64,000 bases of DNA from CAZBUB01 sp964494985. GTDB lineage: Bacteria > Desulfobacterota > Desulfovibrionia > Desulfovibrionales > Desulfothermaceae. The stretch covers positions 1 through 64,000 of the forward strand of contig CAZBUB010000002.1 of the NCBI GenBank assembly GCA_964494985.1. Direction: 5' to 3'. A model generated the notes under the pieces. It did not search any database, had not been told where the DNA came from, and was given only the letters and a program-made list of their open reading frames with translations. A program made the position numbers and the translations under genes. Shown piece after piece: positions 33,406 through 42,663 of the stretch. Numbering within the stretch: position 1 is the first letter of the stretch; each line of letters starts with the position of its first letter.

Positions 33406-34150
33406 ATTTACGTTCCATAGGGGGCACAAAAGAAGAAAGCTTTTCGTAGACAAACCTTGGATTGTTGTTTTCCAGGATGCATTTGGCTCCTTCGAAAATG
33501 ATCTCCAGATGCAAGGCCTCCTCCAAGGTCCTGCTTCGTAGTTTGCCAGCTACAGGCAAAAATATCAAAGTGGCGAGCAGGGCCCCATAGAAAGTGGTCA
33601 ACAGGGCTATGGCCATACTGGGACCAATCCGACTTGGATCGTCTAATTCACTTAACATCTGAACTAAGCCAATCAAAGTACCTATCATTCCGAAGGACGG
33701 CGCATATGCAGACATGCGCTTGAAAACCTCTTGGCTGATGGTGTGTCTTTGTTTCATGGCTGAAATTTCAATGCGCAGACTTTCTTGAATCATTTCCGGA
33801 TCAGCATTGTCTGCTATTAACTGACAGGCCTTTTTCAGAACCCCATTGTCAGTCTGGATATCCTCCAAAGCCAACAGGCCTTCTTTCCTGCTGACATCTG
33901 CAATACGCACCATGGTGTTCACCACTTCGTTCGCTTTGACCTTGCGACTGAAAAATATCTTAATTGCGGCTTTTATACTATGATATACCTCATTCACAGG
34001 GAAATTGATACAAACTGCGGAAAAAGTACCACCCACAACAATCATCAAACCGGGAATATTTAAGAAGACCCCCAGATCTCCACCAATAATAATCGCCCCC
34101 AAAACCAGCGAAAACCCAGCCAGAATGCCTAAAAAAGTAGAAATATCCAT
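33395..34150 (-). CDS. motA: Flagellar motor stator protein MotA
   Basis: This 251-residue protein has four membrane helices. It opens with GGDLGVFLNIPGLMIVVGGT, and later has the conserved PSFGMIGTLIGLVQML and TTFYGALLATLIFLPVAGKL. With MotB it forms the ion-driven stator. It leads an operon motA-motB-pilZ tied together by 11-nt overlaps. No flagellar structural genes lie in the window. Confidence 0.95.
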   Translation of the reverse strand: MDISTFLGILAGFSLVLGAIIIGGDLGVFLNIPGLMIVVGGTFSAVCINFPVNEVYHSIKAAIKIFFSRKVKANEVVNTMVRIADVSRKEGLLALEDIQTDNGVLKKACQLIADNADPEMIQESLRIEISAMKQRHTISQEVFKRMSAYAPSFGMIGTLIGLVQMLSELDDPSRIGPSMAIALLTTFYGALLATLIFLPVAGKLRSRTLEEALHLEIIFEGAKCILENNNPRFVYEKLSSFVPPMERKYER

Positions 34151-34560
34151 CTTGCCTCGCTTTATTCCTCAGTTTATAAGGCCTGTCTTAACTGCCAGAT
34201 TCTAGGCCTGGAGAAGGGTTTTGAAGTCTTTGCCCAACAGCAACATTGTGCGCTTTTTCTTGCATACTTGCAATTTTTTGGCAATCCAGGTTGAATTTCG
34301 CCGGCAGCTAATAGAGCTTATCTATACCTAACTCCTCAATAAGTCCTGGCACAGAGCTCCTTCGTTCGCGGGCTCACTTAAGGATGACAGTCGTATAACC
34401 CATTGACTTTGTATGTCATTCTGAACGAGTCTTCAAGGGAAAAATCTCTCTTGAGCCAACTCTGCCAGGACTTTTTGAAAACAAGCATATCTACTTTTTA
34501 ACTCTGAAAAATCACAGTTTTTTTTCTTAGAACTTATAATTTTTCACAAGGAGATACTGC
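34151..34560. other. Intergenic region with a dispersed-repeat-like element
   Basis: No gene is seen in 410 bp. At about 34380-34460, GGATGACAG faces TGTCATTCT, followed by GAACGAGTCTTCAAGGGAAA. This resembles the GTCATTCTGAGCG..AAGAATCT intergenic repeat common in many bacteria. Confidence 0.4.
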
Positions 34561-35385
34561 ATGCAGGAAATTAAGCTCCTAGAACAAGCGAGGCAAACTG
34601 TGGCCAACAGTCTGCAGGATAAGCCCATGCCCAAGGTAGCAGTCATCCTGGGCACCGGCCAGGGCAGCTGGGTGGAAGGCCAGCAACTCCAGATGGATCT
34701 GCCCTATCAGGAGATACCAGGCCTGCCCCAAACAACTGTGGACAGTCATGCAGGCCGGCTCCTGTATCTCCAACTGGGGCAGGTGCCTGTACTTCTCTTA
34801 CAAGGTAGATTCCACCTCTACGAAGGCTATACTCCAGCCCAGGTCTGCCAGGGCGTCAGGCTGGCAGCCCTGTTGGGGGTTAGAAAGCTGGTGGTCAGCA
34901 ACGCCGCAGGGGCTTTGAATCCTGGATTTAGCTCTGGAGGGATCATGGTCATCCGGGACCAGATGAACATGACTGGCAAAAATCCCCTCCTGGGACAGAA
35001 TATTGAACAATGGGGACCTAGATTCCCGGACATGAGTGCAGCCTATAATTCTGAACTCCAGGCCCTTGCCCTGCAAACAGGGACAAAACTGGGGCTGCGC
35101 TTGGAGCTGGGAGTCTATGCCGGTGTCCTGGGCCCCAGCATGGAGACTCCTGCTGAAACCAGGGCCTTAAGACTGCTGGGCGCAGATGCAGTAGGCATGT
35201 CCACTGTGCTGGAGGTTATAGCTGCCAGGCACATGGGCCTTGAAGTCTTGGGCCTGTCCTGTCTGACCAACCAGAACCTCCCGGACTGTATGCAGGAGAC
35301 CTCCTTCCAGGAAATAATGGACCAGGCCCAAAGCACAGGCAGGGATCTGGGCAGACTCCTTCAGGAAATCATCCCCAGACTTTAA
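34561..35385 (+). CDS. Purine nucleoside phosphorylase (class I, trimeric type)
   Basis: This 274-residue enzyme would split purine nucleosides with phosphate in salvage. Motifs: VILGTGQGSW (phosphate loop), GRFHLYEGYTP, VSNAAGALNP, and ETPAETRALRLLGADAVGMS. AAGGAGA precedes the ATG. MTAP (methylthioadenosine phosphorylase) is related but has different specificity residues; the EGYTP and SNAAG forms favour nucleoside phosphorylase. It is a single gene; a strong stem-loop follows. Confidence 0.92.
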   Translation: MQEIKLLEQARQTVANSLQDKPMPKVAVILGTGQGSWVEGQQLQMDLPYQEIPGLPQTTVDSHAGRLLYLQLGQVPVLLLQGRFHLYEGYTPAQVCQGVRLAALLGVRKLVVSNAAGALNPGFSSGGIMVIRDQMNMTGKNPLLGQNIEQWGPRFPDMSAAYNSELQALALQTGTKLGLRLELGVYAGVLGPSMETPAETRALRLLGADAVGMSTVLEVIAARHMGLEVLGLSCLTNQNLPDCMQETSFQEIMDQAQSTGRDLGRLLQEIIPRL

Positions 35386-35433
35386 TCCTATTTCATAGTA
35401 ACTGTTCACCATAATAACAACATCATGTCCAGT

Positions 35434-35467
35434 GATCCGGGGGTCCTGCCAACAGAACCCCCGGATC
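35434..35467. terminator. Stem-loop after purine nucleoside phosphorylase
   Basis: GATCCGGGGGT (35434-35444) pairs perfectly with ACCCCCGGATC (35457-35467) over a 12-nt loop. The stem is very stable, but no T-tract follows, so it may be a terminator with a weak tail or an mRNA-stabilising hairpin. Confidence 0.5.
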
Positions 35468-35675
35468 CAGTCCTTATCAGCATCCAGGTTTCTGGCACAA
35501 CTGGTGCTGAAGAATTACATTTCATATTCAATTTGCAGCAGGATGACACTTGAAGCATTCCCTTGACTTATAGGCCTTATTATTACAATTTTTGAATTTC
35601 GCGGCTGCATGAAAAAAGGCATAAAAACCGAATCAACTACGTTCCAGCAACTAAGGCGGAGGTACCACTGAGGCC

Positions 35676-38501
35676 ATGACTGACTATAAAGACACCCTGA
35701 ACCTGCCCCGCACAGATTTCCCTATGCGGGCCAAGCTGCCCCAAAAAGAGCCGGAAATGGTACAGTTCTGGCAAAAAAACCAGACTTACGAACAAATGAC
35801 ACAGGCCAATCCTCAAGGCCCCAGCTTTGTGCTCCACGATGGACCGCCCTATGCCAACGGGCGCATCCATCTAGGTACAGCCATGAACAAAATCCTCAAG
35901 GACATCATTGTCAAATCCAGGAATCTACTGGGCTACAGGGCAGAGTATGTCCCTGGCTGGGATTGCCACGGCCTGCCCATAGAGCATAAGGTGGAGCAGG
36001 AGCTCAAAAAGGAGGCACAGGAGCTGCCTATCCTGCAGATCAGGCAGCGCTGCAGGGAGTATGCCCTGAAATACCTGGATATCCAGCGCGATGAGTTCCA
36101 GCGCCTGGGAGTCCTAGGTACCTGGCAAAAACCCTATTTGACCATGTCCCCGGAATACGAGGCTGCCACCGCAGCAGAGCTGTGCAGGTTCATGCAAAAC
36201 GGCTCTGTGCTGCGCAGGAAAAAACCTATTCATTGGTGCCCTTCCTGCCAGACCGCCCTGGCTGAAGCAGAGGTGGAGTACGCAGAACACAAGTCCCACT
36301 CCATTTATGTAGCCTTCCCCCTCCCGGACCAAGATCTGGCCCGAGAATACGGCTTGCAGCCAGATAAGACCTTTATCCTGATCTGGACCACCACCCCCTG
36401 GACCATCCCCGGGAACATGGCTGTAGCAGTGCACCCGGACTTTGACTATGTCCTTATTCAGGAGGGGGACAATGTCTATCTGCTGGCAGAAAAACTCCTG
36501 CAGGAGTGCACCCAGAAATTCGGCTGGCAGGAAGCAAAGATCCTGCAGCGTATCCAGGGCAAAAACCTGGAAGGCTACAAGGCCAGACATCCTTTCTACG
36601 ACAGGGACTCTGTAGTGGTTTTGGCAGAGTATGTAACCCTGGAGACAGGTACCGGCTGTGTGCATACTGCACCTGGCCACGGCCAGGAGGATTACGAGAC
36701 CGGCTGTAAATACGGCCTGGAGGTCTACGCCCCTGTAGATGATCAAGGAGTATTTTGGCCTGAAGTGGAACACTTCTCTGGCCTGGATGTCTTCTCAGCC
36801 AATCCCAAAGTCATAAATCTTCTGCAGCAAATGGGCCTGCTTATGCACCAGGAACAGATGCTGCACTCCTATCCCCACTGCTGGCGCTGTAAAAAACCGG
36901 TCATCTTCCGGGCCACCACCCAGTGGTTTATTTCTATGCAGGAAAACAGCCTCAGAGAAAAAGCCCTGCAAGCTATAGACCAGGATGTCCAATGGATTCC
37001 TGCCTGGGGCAGGCAGCGCATCAGAAACATGATTGAACACCGGCCTGACTGGTGCATCTCCAGACAAAGGGCCTGGGGAGTGCCCATCATTGCTTTGCTT
37101 TGCACTGACTGCGGCCAGGCCTATTTCGATTCCCAATGGGTCATGGAAATTGTACGTCGTTTCCAAGAGCACGAAAACGGTGCTGATTACTGGTTCCAGG
37201 CCCCTTTGCAGGAAATCCTGCCCCAGGAGCTGCAATGCCCAAACTGCCAAAGCAAAAATTGGCAAAAAGAGACCAACATTTTGGATGTCTGGTTCGATTC
37301 AGGCACAAGCTACGCTGCAGTCCTGGAGAAGAGACCAGAGTGTGCCTTCCCTGCGGACATGTACCTGGAAGGCTCTGATCAGCACCGAGGCTGGTTCCAC
37401 AGCTCCCTTCTGGCCAGCATTGGCACCAGGGGCCAGGCCCCGTATAGGACTGTGCTCACCCACGGCTTTGTTGTGGACGGCCAAGGCAAAAAGATGTCCA
37501 AATCCGTGGGCAACGTGGTGGCTCCCCAAGACATTATGGATCGATACGGAGCAGAGATCCTGCGCATCTGGGTGGCATCTGAGAATTATCAGGAAGACAT
37601 GCGCATCTCGGAAAAGATCCTCAAGCAGTTGGTGGACAACTACCGCAGGATTCGCAACACCTGTAGATTCATTTTGGGGAACCTCTGGGACTTCCAACCA
37701 GCAAGCCATGCCATGCCTGTGCAGGAGATGCTGCCTTTGGATCGGTATATATTGCAGATCATGCAGGACAAGCACGAAAATATCCTGGAAAACTACCGCA
37801 AATACGAGCTGCACAAAGTATTCCACACTATTCACAATCTCTGTGTGAATGAATTGAGCTCTTTCTATCTGGATGTCATCAAGGACAGGCTTTATGTCTC
37901 TGCAGTAATGAGCAAACAAAGGCGTTCTGCACAAAATGCCCTGCAGGAGATCTTGACCCTGCTTTTGTATGACATGGCTCCGATACTCAGCTTTACAGCT
38001 GAAGAAGCCTATCAGCACCTATCACAGGCACACGACGAAACAGCTAAAAGCATTTTCAGTAACCCCGGCAGGCTGAAGCAGAAAAGGGCAATGCAGCCAG
38101 AGGAGCAAAAGCTCTGGGATAAAATCCTCACGCTTCGCAATGAGGCCAACAAGGCCCTGGAACCTGCCAGGAAGGCCTCAATCATCGGCCATCCCTTGGA
38201 TGCGCACCTTGACCTGTATCTGCCTGATTCTTTAGGCCAGGAGCTAGAATCTTTCGCTCCAGAGCTTCGAGAGGTCTGTCTGGTTTCTAGTCTGAAGCTG
38301 CATTCAGCTGAGCAGATTCCTGGAGATGCCTTCCAAAGCCAGGAAATGCCCGGCCTTGGTATAAGGGTTAGCCCGGCCCCTGGAGAAAAATGTCCCAGGT
38401 GTTGGAACTTCAGCACCCAGCTAGGACAGAATCCAGCCCAGCCGGAGCTCTGTCCCAGGTGCACGGAGGTAATGCAGCAAGACGCGGCTCATAACAGCTA
38501 A
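35676..38501 (+). CDS. ileS: Isoleucyl-tRNA synthetase
   Basis: This 941-residue class I synthetase has PPYANGRIHLGTAMNKILKD (HIGH motif region), KMSKS as GKKMSKSVGN, and the editing-domain motif TTPWTIPGNMAV. It ends in a zinc finger, CPRCWNFS .. CPRCTEV, as in bacterial type I IleRS. The ATG is preceded by GAGG at close spacing and GGAGG further back. No T-box is seen. lspA follows 15 nt later, an arrangement widely conserved in proteobacteria. Confidence 0.97.
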   Translation: MTDYKDTLNLPRTDFPMRAKLPQKEPEMVQFWQKNQTYEQMTQANPQGPSFVLHDGPPYANGRIHLGTAMNKILKDIIVKSRNLLGYRAEYVPGWDCHGLPIEHKVEQELKKEAQELPILQIRQRCREYALKYLDIQRDEFQRLGVLGTWQKPYLTMSPEYEAATAAELCRFMQNGSVLRRKKPIHWCPSCQTALAEAEVEYAEHKSHSIYVAFPLPDQDLAREYGLQPDKTFILIWTTTPWTIPGNMAVAVHPDFDYVLIQEGDNVYLLAEKLLQECTQKFGWQEAKILQRIQGKNLEGYKARHPFYDRDSVVVLAEYVTLETGTGCVHTAPGHGQEDYETGCKYGLEVYAPVDDQGVFWPEVEHFSGLDVFSANPKVINLLQQMGLLMHQEQMLHSYPHCWRCKKPVIFRATTQWFISMQENSLREKALQAIDQDVQWIPAWGRQRIRNMIEHRPDWCISRQRAWGVPIIALLCTDCGQAYFDSQWVMEIVRRFQEHENGADYWFQAPLQEILPQELQCPNCQSKNWQKETNILDVWFDSGTSYAAVLEKRPECAFPADMYLEGSDQHRGWFHSSLLASIGTRGQAPYRTVLTHGFVVDGQGKKMSKSVGNVVAPQDIMDRYGAEILRIWVASENYQEDMRISEKILKQLVDNYRRIRNTCRFILGNLWDFQPASHAMPVQEMLPLDRYILQIMQDKHENILENYRKYELHKVFHTIHNLCVNELSSFYLDVIKDRLYVSAVMSKQRRSAQNALQEILTLLLYDMAPILSFTAEEAYQHLSQAHDETAKSIFSNPGRLKQKRAMQPEEQKLWDKILTLRNEANKALEPARKASIIGHPLDAHLDLYLPDSLGQELESFAPELREVCLVSSLKLHSAEQIPGDAFQSQEMPGLGIRVSPAPGEKCPRCWNFSTQLGQNPAQPELCPRCTEVMQQDAAHNS

Positions 38502-38516
38502 CATCTGGCTCAACGC

Positions 38517-39005
38517 ATGCGCCTACGATCTGCCTTGACAATAGCCCTAGTGACATTGCTTCTAGATCAGACCACCAAGGCCTGGATCAGCAGCACCATC
38601 CCCCCTTGGGGACAACAGCCAGTTATAACTGGTTTTTTCAACCTGGTGCATGTACAAAACAGGGGCGCAGCTTTTGGCTTGCTAGGTGCCAGCCCAGGGG
38701 GTTGGCAGCCTTATTTCTTTGTTCTGGTCGGTTTTTTGGCTGTCATTTGTATCTCTTACATCCTGCATAAAGGCCCGAGACGGGATCCCTTATTTCTCTT
38801 CAGCCTTAGCCTGATCCTGGGCGGGGCCCTGGGTAACCTTCTAGACAGGCTCAGATCAGGCTATGTCTTGGATTTTCTGGATTTCTACCTGGGATCCTTT
38901 CACTGGCCTGCATTCAACATCGCAGATGCCGCACTTAGCTGCGGGGCACTGCTCCTGCTGATATCCCTTTATATACGTAGGCCGCATGTATCCAGTTCTG
39001 ATTGA
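38517..39005 (+). CDS. lspA: Lipoprotein signal peptidase II
   Basis: This 162-residue inner-membrane aspartyl protease has four helices and removes the signal peptide of lipoproteins after lipid attachment. The catalytic aspartates lie in GNLLDRLRSGYVLDF and FNIADAA, and NRGAAFGLL is the conserved periplasmic motif. It follows ileS by 15 nt and overlaps the Lgt-like gene by 20 nt. Confidence 0.95.
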   Translation: MRLRSALTIALVTLLLDQTTKAWISSTIPPWGQQPVITGFFNLVHVQNRGAAFGLLGASPGGWQPYFFVLVGFLAVICISYILHKGPRRDPLFLFSLSLILGGALGNLLDRLRSGYVLDFLDFYLGSFHWPAFNIADAALSCGALLLLISLYIRRPHVSSSD

Positions 39006-39744
39006 AATCGGACCTTACACCATTTACAGTTACGGCCTGTTCATTGCCTTGGGCCTGGCTCTGGGACTATGGATCTGGCAAGATGAGGCCAGACAGCAGG
39101 GACTCCAGGCAAACCTGCTGCCTGGCTTGGCCTTAATGCCCCTTTTCGTCTGGCTTTTGGGGGCCAGGGCAGCATTTTTACTGCAGCAGCCCGTTCTCCT
39201 GGCCCAGAACCCTGAGCAGTTCCTCTACATCTGGCACGGAGGGCTCAATGTCTGGGCTGGAGTTGCTCCTGCCCTGCTGGTTTTGGTACTGCAGCTTAAA
39301 ATCCGCAGGGAATCCTTGCTTAAGTGGGGCGATGCCCTGGCCTTTGCCTTGGCTTCAGGCCTGGCTGTAGGGTACATCGGTCATTTCGTGTCCGGGGTAA
39401 GCTATGGCAAGCCTACTGATTTCGCCCTTGCTGTAGCCTATACCAAGCTAGACTCCCCAGCTCCGCTGCTAGTGCCCCTGCATCCCACCCAGATCTATTA
39501 CTCTTTGGCTGGGGTCCTGGTCTACACCCTCCTCAACCTGACCAGGACCAAAACCAACAGACCAGGCCAAAAATTGGGCCTGTTTTTGATGCTTTATTTT
39601 TCCCTTTATTGTATTATCTCCCAGCTCAGGGGTGATGGACAGCCGCTGCTCTGGGGCCTGCTCTGGCAGCAATGGCTGGCAGTCCTGCTGGCCCTATTAG
39701 GACTCTGGATGTATTTACGTGGCAAGGAGACAAGACATGCCTGA
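38986..39744 (+). CDS. Lgt-like membrane protein lacking the Lgt catalytic residues
   Basis: This 252-residue protein follows the Lgt (prolipoprotein diacylglyceryl transferase) plan, with about seven membrane helices and the start MYPVLIEIGPYTIYSYGLF. By-eye alignment to E. coli Lgt shows the essential residues replaced. His103 becomes Trp90 (WHGGLNVWAG), Arg143 becomes Tyr130 and Asn146 becomes His133 (GYIGHF for GRxxNF). Arg239 becomes Tyr208 and Glu243 becomes Ser212 (YFSLYCIISQLR). HPTQIYY lacks the usual final Glu. The gene overlaps lspA and the next gene and is clearly expressed with them. It is therefore either a non-catalytic partner of LspA or an Lgt with an unusual mechanism; a true lgt should exist elsewhere. 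Confidence 0.7.
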   Translation: MYPVLIEIGPYTIYSYGLFIALGLALGLWIWQDEARQQGLQANLLPGLALMPLFVWLLGARAAFLLQQPVLLAQNPEQFLYIWHGGLNVWAGVAPALLVLVLQLKIRRESLLKWGDALAFALASGLAVGYIGHFVSGVSYGKPTDFALAVAYTKLDSPAPLLVPLHPTQIYYSLAGVLVYTLLNLTRTKTNRPGQKLGLFLMLYFSLYCIISQLRGDGQPLLWGLLWQQWLAVLLALLGLWMYLRGKETRHA

Positions 39745-39952
39745 ACTATCTGCTCTGCAACTTTGTATGATTCTCCTGGCCCTGCTTGTACCTATCCTGC
39801 CCAATCTGTGGGCCATTTGGCATATCTTTCACTGCGATTTCCCAACTGCCCAGGAAAAAATGCTCTGGCTTTTGGCTGGCATGTTTTTGCCTGTGCTAGG
39901 CGGAATAATCTATGCCCTTTTGGGCAGAAAAAGGGCCAAAAGAGTAGTCTGA
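39737..39952 (+). CDS. PLD-nuclease-N-type small membrane protein
   Basis: This 71-residue protein has two membrane helices and the PLDc_N pattern: IWHIFHCDF, then EKMLWLLAGMFLPVLGGIIY, and a basic tail GRKRAKR. In cardiolipin synthases this segment precedes the catalytic domains; alone, its role is unknown. AAGGAGA lies 7 nt before the ATG at 39737; a GTG at 39719 is in frame but lacks a ribosome site. It overlaps the Lgt-like gene by 8 nt and is part of the ileS-lspA operon. Confidence 0.8.
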   Translation: MPELSALQLCMILLALLVPILPNLWAIWHIFHCDFPTAQEKMLWLLAGMFLPVLGGIIYALLGRKRAKRVV

Positions 39953-40036
39953 TCATGCCCGGTACACAGTCCCGACTTGACAGCCACCTTTTTTACGCTC
40001 AAAGTTGGATTAAATCCGCAACTAAGGGGTGCAAGC

Positions 40037-40900
40037 ATGGCCAAAATATTTTCTCTCTTCTTGTTCATCCTGATTATGACAGGGTGCGTCACCACCGAAG
40101 ACTACAATCAGCTGCAAATGCAGCTCAATAATTTGCGCCAGCAACAGCGCGAGAACAGAAATGACTCCCAGGACAAAATCCGGGATCTGGAAAAGGAATT
40201 GGCAGAGCTGCAGGAGCAAACAGATAAGCTAATGCAGGAAACAGCAAGCAAGGTGCGATCCAAGCAGGCAGATCTCTGGTCCGAATTCGAATCCTTTAAA
40301 GTGGACCTGGCCACTATCAAAGGCAATCTTGAAGAACAGGGCCTGAGACGAAGCAGCCTGGAGCAGGCTCAAAGCTCCAGGTCAGAAGAACTGGAACAGA
40401 TGCAGGAAGAATTACAGGATCAGGATTCCAAACTGACACAGGTCATAAGCCAGCTAGGTCTGGACATTGAGTCTGCTGCTACAGAAAAAAAGCAGAGAGA
40501 TGCCAAGGAGATAAAACTAGAGCAAGATAATGCCCAACAAGATATATACGAAGAGGCCCTGGACAACTTCCAGGACAGGAATTATGAACAGGCCATAGAT
40601 CTCTGGACAGAATTCATAGACAGCTCCCCTGATCATGAACTCCTGCCCAACGCCTATTTCTGGCAGGGTGAATGCTATTACCAACTAGAGGATTATGCCC
40701 AGGCGGTACTCAAATACCAAGAAGTGCTGGAAAACTACACGGACAACAGCAAACACCCTACAGCCATGCTCAAACAAGGACTTTCTTTTTATCACCTGGA
40801 AAAGAACAAGGCTGGCAGGATCCTGTTGCAGGAACTGATCGATGAATATCCAGACTCTGCAGAAGCCAAGCGGGCCCAAGCCTTCCTTCAGCAACGCTAG
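40037..40900 (+). CDS. cpoB: CpoB/YbgF-like lipoprotein with coiled coil and TPRs
   Basis: This 287-residue protein starts MAKIFSLFLFILIMTGC, a signal peptide with lipobox, so Cys17 should be lipidated. A long coiled coil follows (about residues 25-160), then three tetratricopeptide repeats (about 185-287, EEALDNFQDRNYEQAIDLW onward). This is the YbgF/CpoB layout of the Tol-Pal and cell-wall coordination family. AAGGGG precedes the ATG at 40037; an earlier ATG at 39977 would bury the signal peptide. E. coli CpoB is not a lipoprotein, so this is a variation. No tol or pal gene is adjacent. Confidence 0.85.
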   Translation: MAKIFSLFLFILIMTGCVTTEDYNQLQMQLNNLRQQQRENRNDSQDKIRDLEKELAELQEQTDKLMQETASKVRSKQADLWSEFESFKVDLATIKGNLEEQGLRRSSLEQAQSSRSEELEQMQEELQDQDSKLTQVISQLGLDIESAATEKKQRDAKEIKLEQDNAQQDIYEEALDNFQDRNYEQAIDLWTEFIDSSPDHELLPNAYFWQGECYYQLEDYAQAVLKYQEVLENYTDNSKHPTAMLKQGLSFYHLEKNKAGRILLQELIDEYPDSAEAKRAQAFLQQR

Positions 40901-40920
40901 TTAAGAATAATGGGATTGGC

Positions 40921-41457
40921 ATGAGCAGCCAGGAGAATCGTAGCTATTCCAGGGTACCCACCCATATCCAGGCCTGGGCCAGAAAAATGTCCCCAGAGGA
41001 CCCGGGTCCTTTATTCCGCTCCGGAAGCTGGGCCTGGGCCCAGGAACAGGCTCCAGCATTGAAAGACACTAGCCTGCCTGAGAGCCTGCGCAACTTCCTG
41101 GAGTCCATCAACTCCAAGCTGGATACCCTGCTTAGCCTTTCCAGCAAGCAGGTTCTACAAGGGGACTTCCCTTTACAGCTGCAGGTAGTAGAGCTTAGTG
41201 GAGCTGGCCTGAAATGCCTGCGGCCATCAGAAGAGATTCTGGAGGGTGAACAACTGGAGATGGTTTTGGTACTGACCCAGTTCCCTGTCAACCTGGCAGG
41301 TGTCACAGGGCGCATTTTACGCACGGAAAAAAAAGGTGCACAGGAGCTTTTGGCCTTGGAGTTTACCAAGCTCAGACAAAGTGACAGGGAAAAAATTGTC
41401 CAGTTCGTGTTCCGAGAGCAAAGAGAACAGATCAGAACCTTGAAGGATGATGACTGA
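40921..41457 (+). CDS. PilZ-like protein
   Basis: This 178-residue protein ends in a divergent PilZ domain (about residues 80-175), with LQVVELSGAGLKCL in the place of the DxSxxG motif and LAGVTGRILRTEK after it. NRSYSRVPTHIQAWARK at the N-terminus supplies basic residues. Asp is Glu in the central motif, so cyclic-di-GMP binding is uncertain. It overlaps the next gene by 11 nt and follows cpoB by 20 nt. Confidence 0.72.
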   Translation: MSSQENRSYSRVPTHIQAWARKMSPEDPGPLFRSGSWAWAQEQAPALKDTSLPESLRNFLESINSKLDTLLSLSSKQVLQGDFPLQLQVVELSGAGLKCLRPSEEILEGEQLEMVLVLTQFPVNLAGVTGRILRTEKKGAQELLALEFTKLRQSDREKIVQFVFREQREQIRTLKDDD

Positions 41458-42166
41458 ACAAAACCCACAGATTCTCATTCAGCACTATCTGAGCCAAAAT
41501 GTTGGAGAGATGCTGCCTGGCCTTAGCCACAACTTACAAAATTTTGTGCATACCTTGAAAATGCAGTTGGAGCTGTGGGAGCAAAGATCCCGACAAGCCG
41601 GAGATCAGATGCAGGCACACACCCCAAAAGGCTTGGGCAGGCTACAGATGACAAGCCAAGAGCTGGGGAATTTCTGCCAGCTCATGGAGCAGCGATCCAA
41701 GTATACAGCCCTGGACAAATCCCCTGTTGACCTGGAAGGATTTTGCTGTTGGCTCAGGGATTTTTGGAAGAACAACCTCTTTTTCAAGCATCAGGTCCAG
41801 TTGGAGCTTTATTCAGATAGGATAAGTGGACTTAACTTACTTCTGCCCCCTTATGCATTGACCATGTGCCTCGAAGAAGGGCTGAAAAATGCAATACAGG
41901 CCTGTGAGCAAGATAATCCCGAAGGAGATTTCCAATTCAAACTGCAAATTGAGAAGAACCATCAAGCTGTAGTCTTGGAGTTCCTGGCCCCCTCCAAACT
42001 GCCCCCAGGTCTTGACCCCTGGGAGCGTGGCAGCAGCAACAAGAAGGGCCATCTCGGTCTGGGGCTTTTCCTGGTACAATATTTGTGTAGGACACTGAAC
42101 TGGAGCTCCTCCTTGGTCAACCATCAAGACCAAAGCCTGTTTCGCTTGCAGATTCCCAGCTCATGA
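41447..42166 (+). CDS. Histidine-kinase-like ATPase
   Basis: This 239-residue protein has a possible dimerisation/phosphoacceptor helix, GLSHNLQNFVHTLKMQLE (residues about 25-42), and an HATPase_c domain with N box LEEGLKNAIQAC and G box GHLGLGLFLVQYL. There is no sensor domain or membrane segment. It is translationally coupled to the PilZ-like gene by an 11-nt overlap and converges on cheY-cheX. It may phosphorylate the CheY-like protein; this is inferred from position only. Confidence 0.75.
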   Translation: MMTEQNPQILIQHYLSQNVGEMLPGLSHNLQNFVHTLKMQLELWEQRSRQAGDQMQAHTPKGLGRLQMTSQELGNFCQLMEQRSKYTALDKSPVDLEGFCCWLRDFWKNNLFFKHQVQLELYSDRISGLNLLLPPYALTMCLEEGLKNAIQACEQDNPEGDFQFKLQIEKNHQAVVLEFLAPSKLPPGLDPWERGSSNKKGHLGLGLFLVQYLCRTLNWSSSLVNHQDQSLFRLQIPSS

Positions 42167-42181
42167 TTTTCTTGCCATAAA

Positions 42182-42220
42182 GAGCCGTCCCTCTGCTGCA
42201 GGCTGGGAACTGGTTTTTTG
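42182..42220 (+). terminator. Possible terminator after the kinase-like gene
   Basis: CCGTCCC and GGGAACTGG can form a bulged stem around a CTGCTGCAG loop, followed by TTTTTT. It lies in the convergent gap before cheY. The stem is weak. Confidence 0.35.
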
Positions 42221-42258
42221 ATACAAACAGCACAAAGCCCAAACAACCATCTCGCGAT

Positions 42259-42642
42259 CTACTTACTAAAAATCTTGTTGATTTTCTGCTCTATAGTTTC
42301 CGGAGTAAAGGGCTTGACTATATAGTTGGAGACCCCAGCCTGTACTGCCTCAATAATATTTTCCTGTTGGCCTTCTGCAGTGACCATCAAAAAAGGCATA
42401 TCTGCAAACTCTTCACTACTGCGGACCTTTTTTAACAGCTCCAGGCCGGTCATCTTGGGCATATTCCAATCTGCAATTATAAAATCTATCTTGTCCTTAT
42501 TCAAAATCTCCCAGGCAGTGGTACCATCATCAGCGTCTACGATATTCGTAAACTCCAGTTGCTTGAGAATATTCTTTATGATTCTACGCATTGTAGAAAA
42601 ATCGTCTACCACCAAGACCCTCATGTTCTTATTTATACTCAT
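42259..42642 (-). CDS. cheY: CheY-like response regulator
   Basis: This 127-residue single receiver domain carries the acidic pair in VLVVDDFSTMRR, the phosphoacceptor Asp in FIIADWNMPKMTG, the Thr in LMVTAEG and the Lys in YIVKPFTP. It looks very close to chemotaxis CheY, including ADWNMP. It sits 21 nt after cheX on the same strand, which supplies a matching phosphatase. Chemotaxis kinase genes are not in the window. Confidence 0.93.
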   Translation of the reverse strand: MSINKNMRVLVVDDFSTMRRIIKNILKQLEFTNIVDADDGTTAWEILNKDKIDFIIADWNMPKMTGLELLKKVRSSEEFADMPFLMVTAEGQQENIIEAVQAGVSNYIVKPFTPETIEQKINKIFSK

Positions 42643-42663
42643 AGCCTTATTCCCCTTGTATAT

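Noticed and set aside
35640..35675. T-box-like AAGGCGGAGGTACCACTG before ileS
   Set aside because: It only superficially resembles the T-box antiterminator, no specifier stem or terminator is present, and the host appears Gram-negative.
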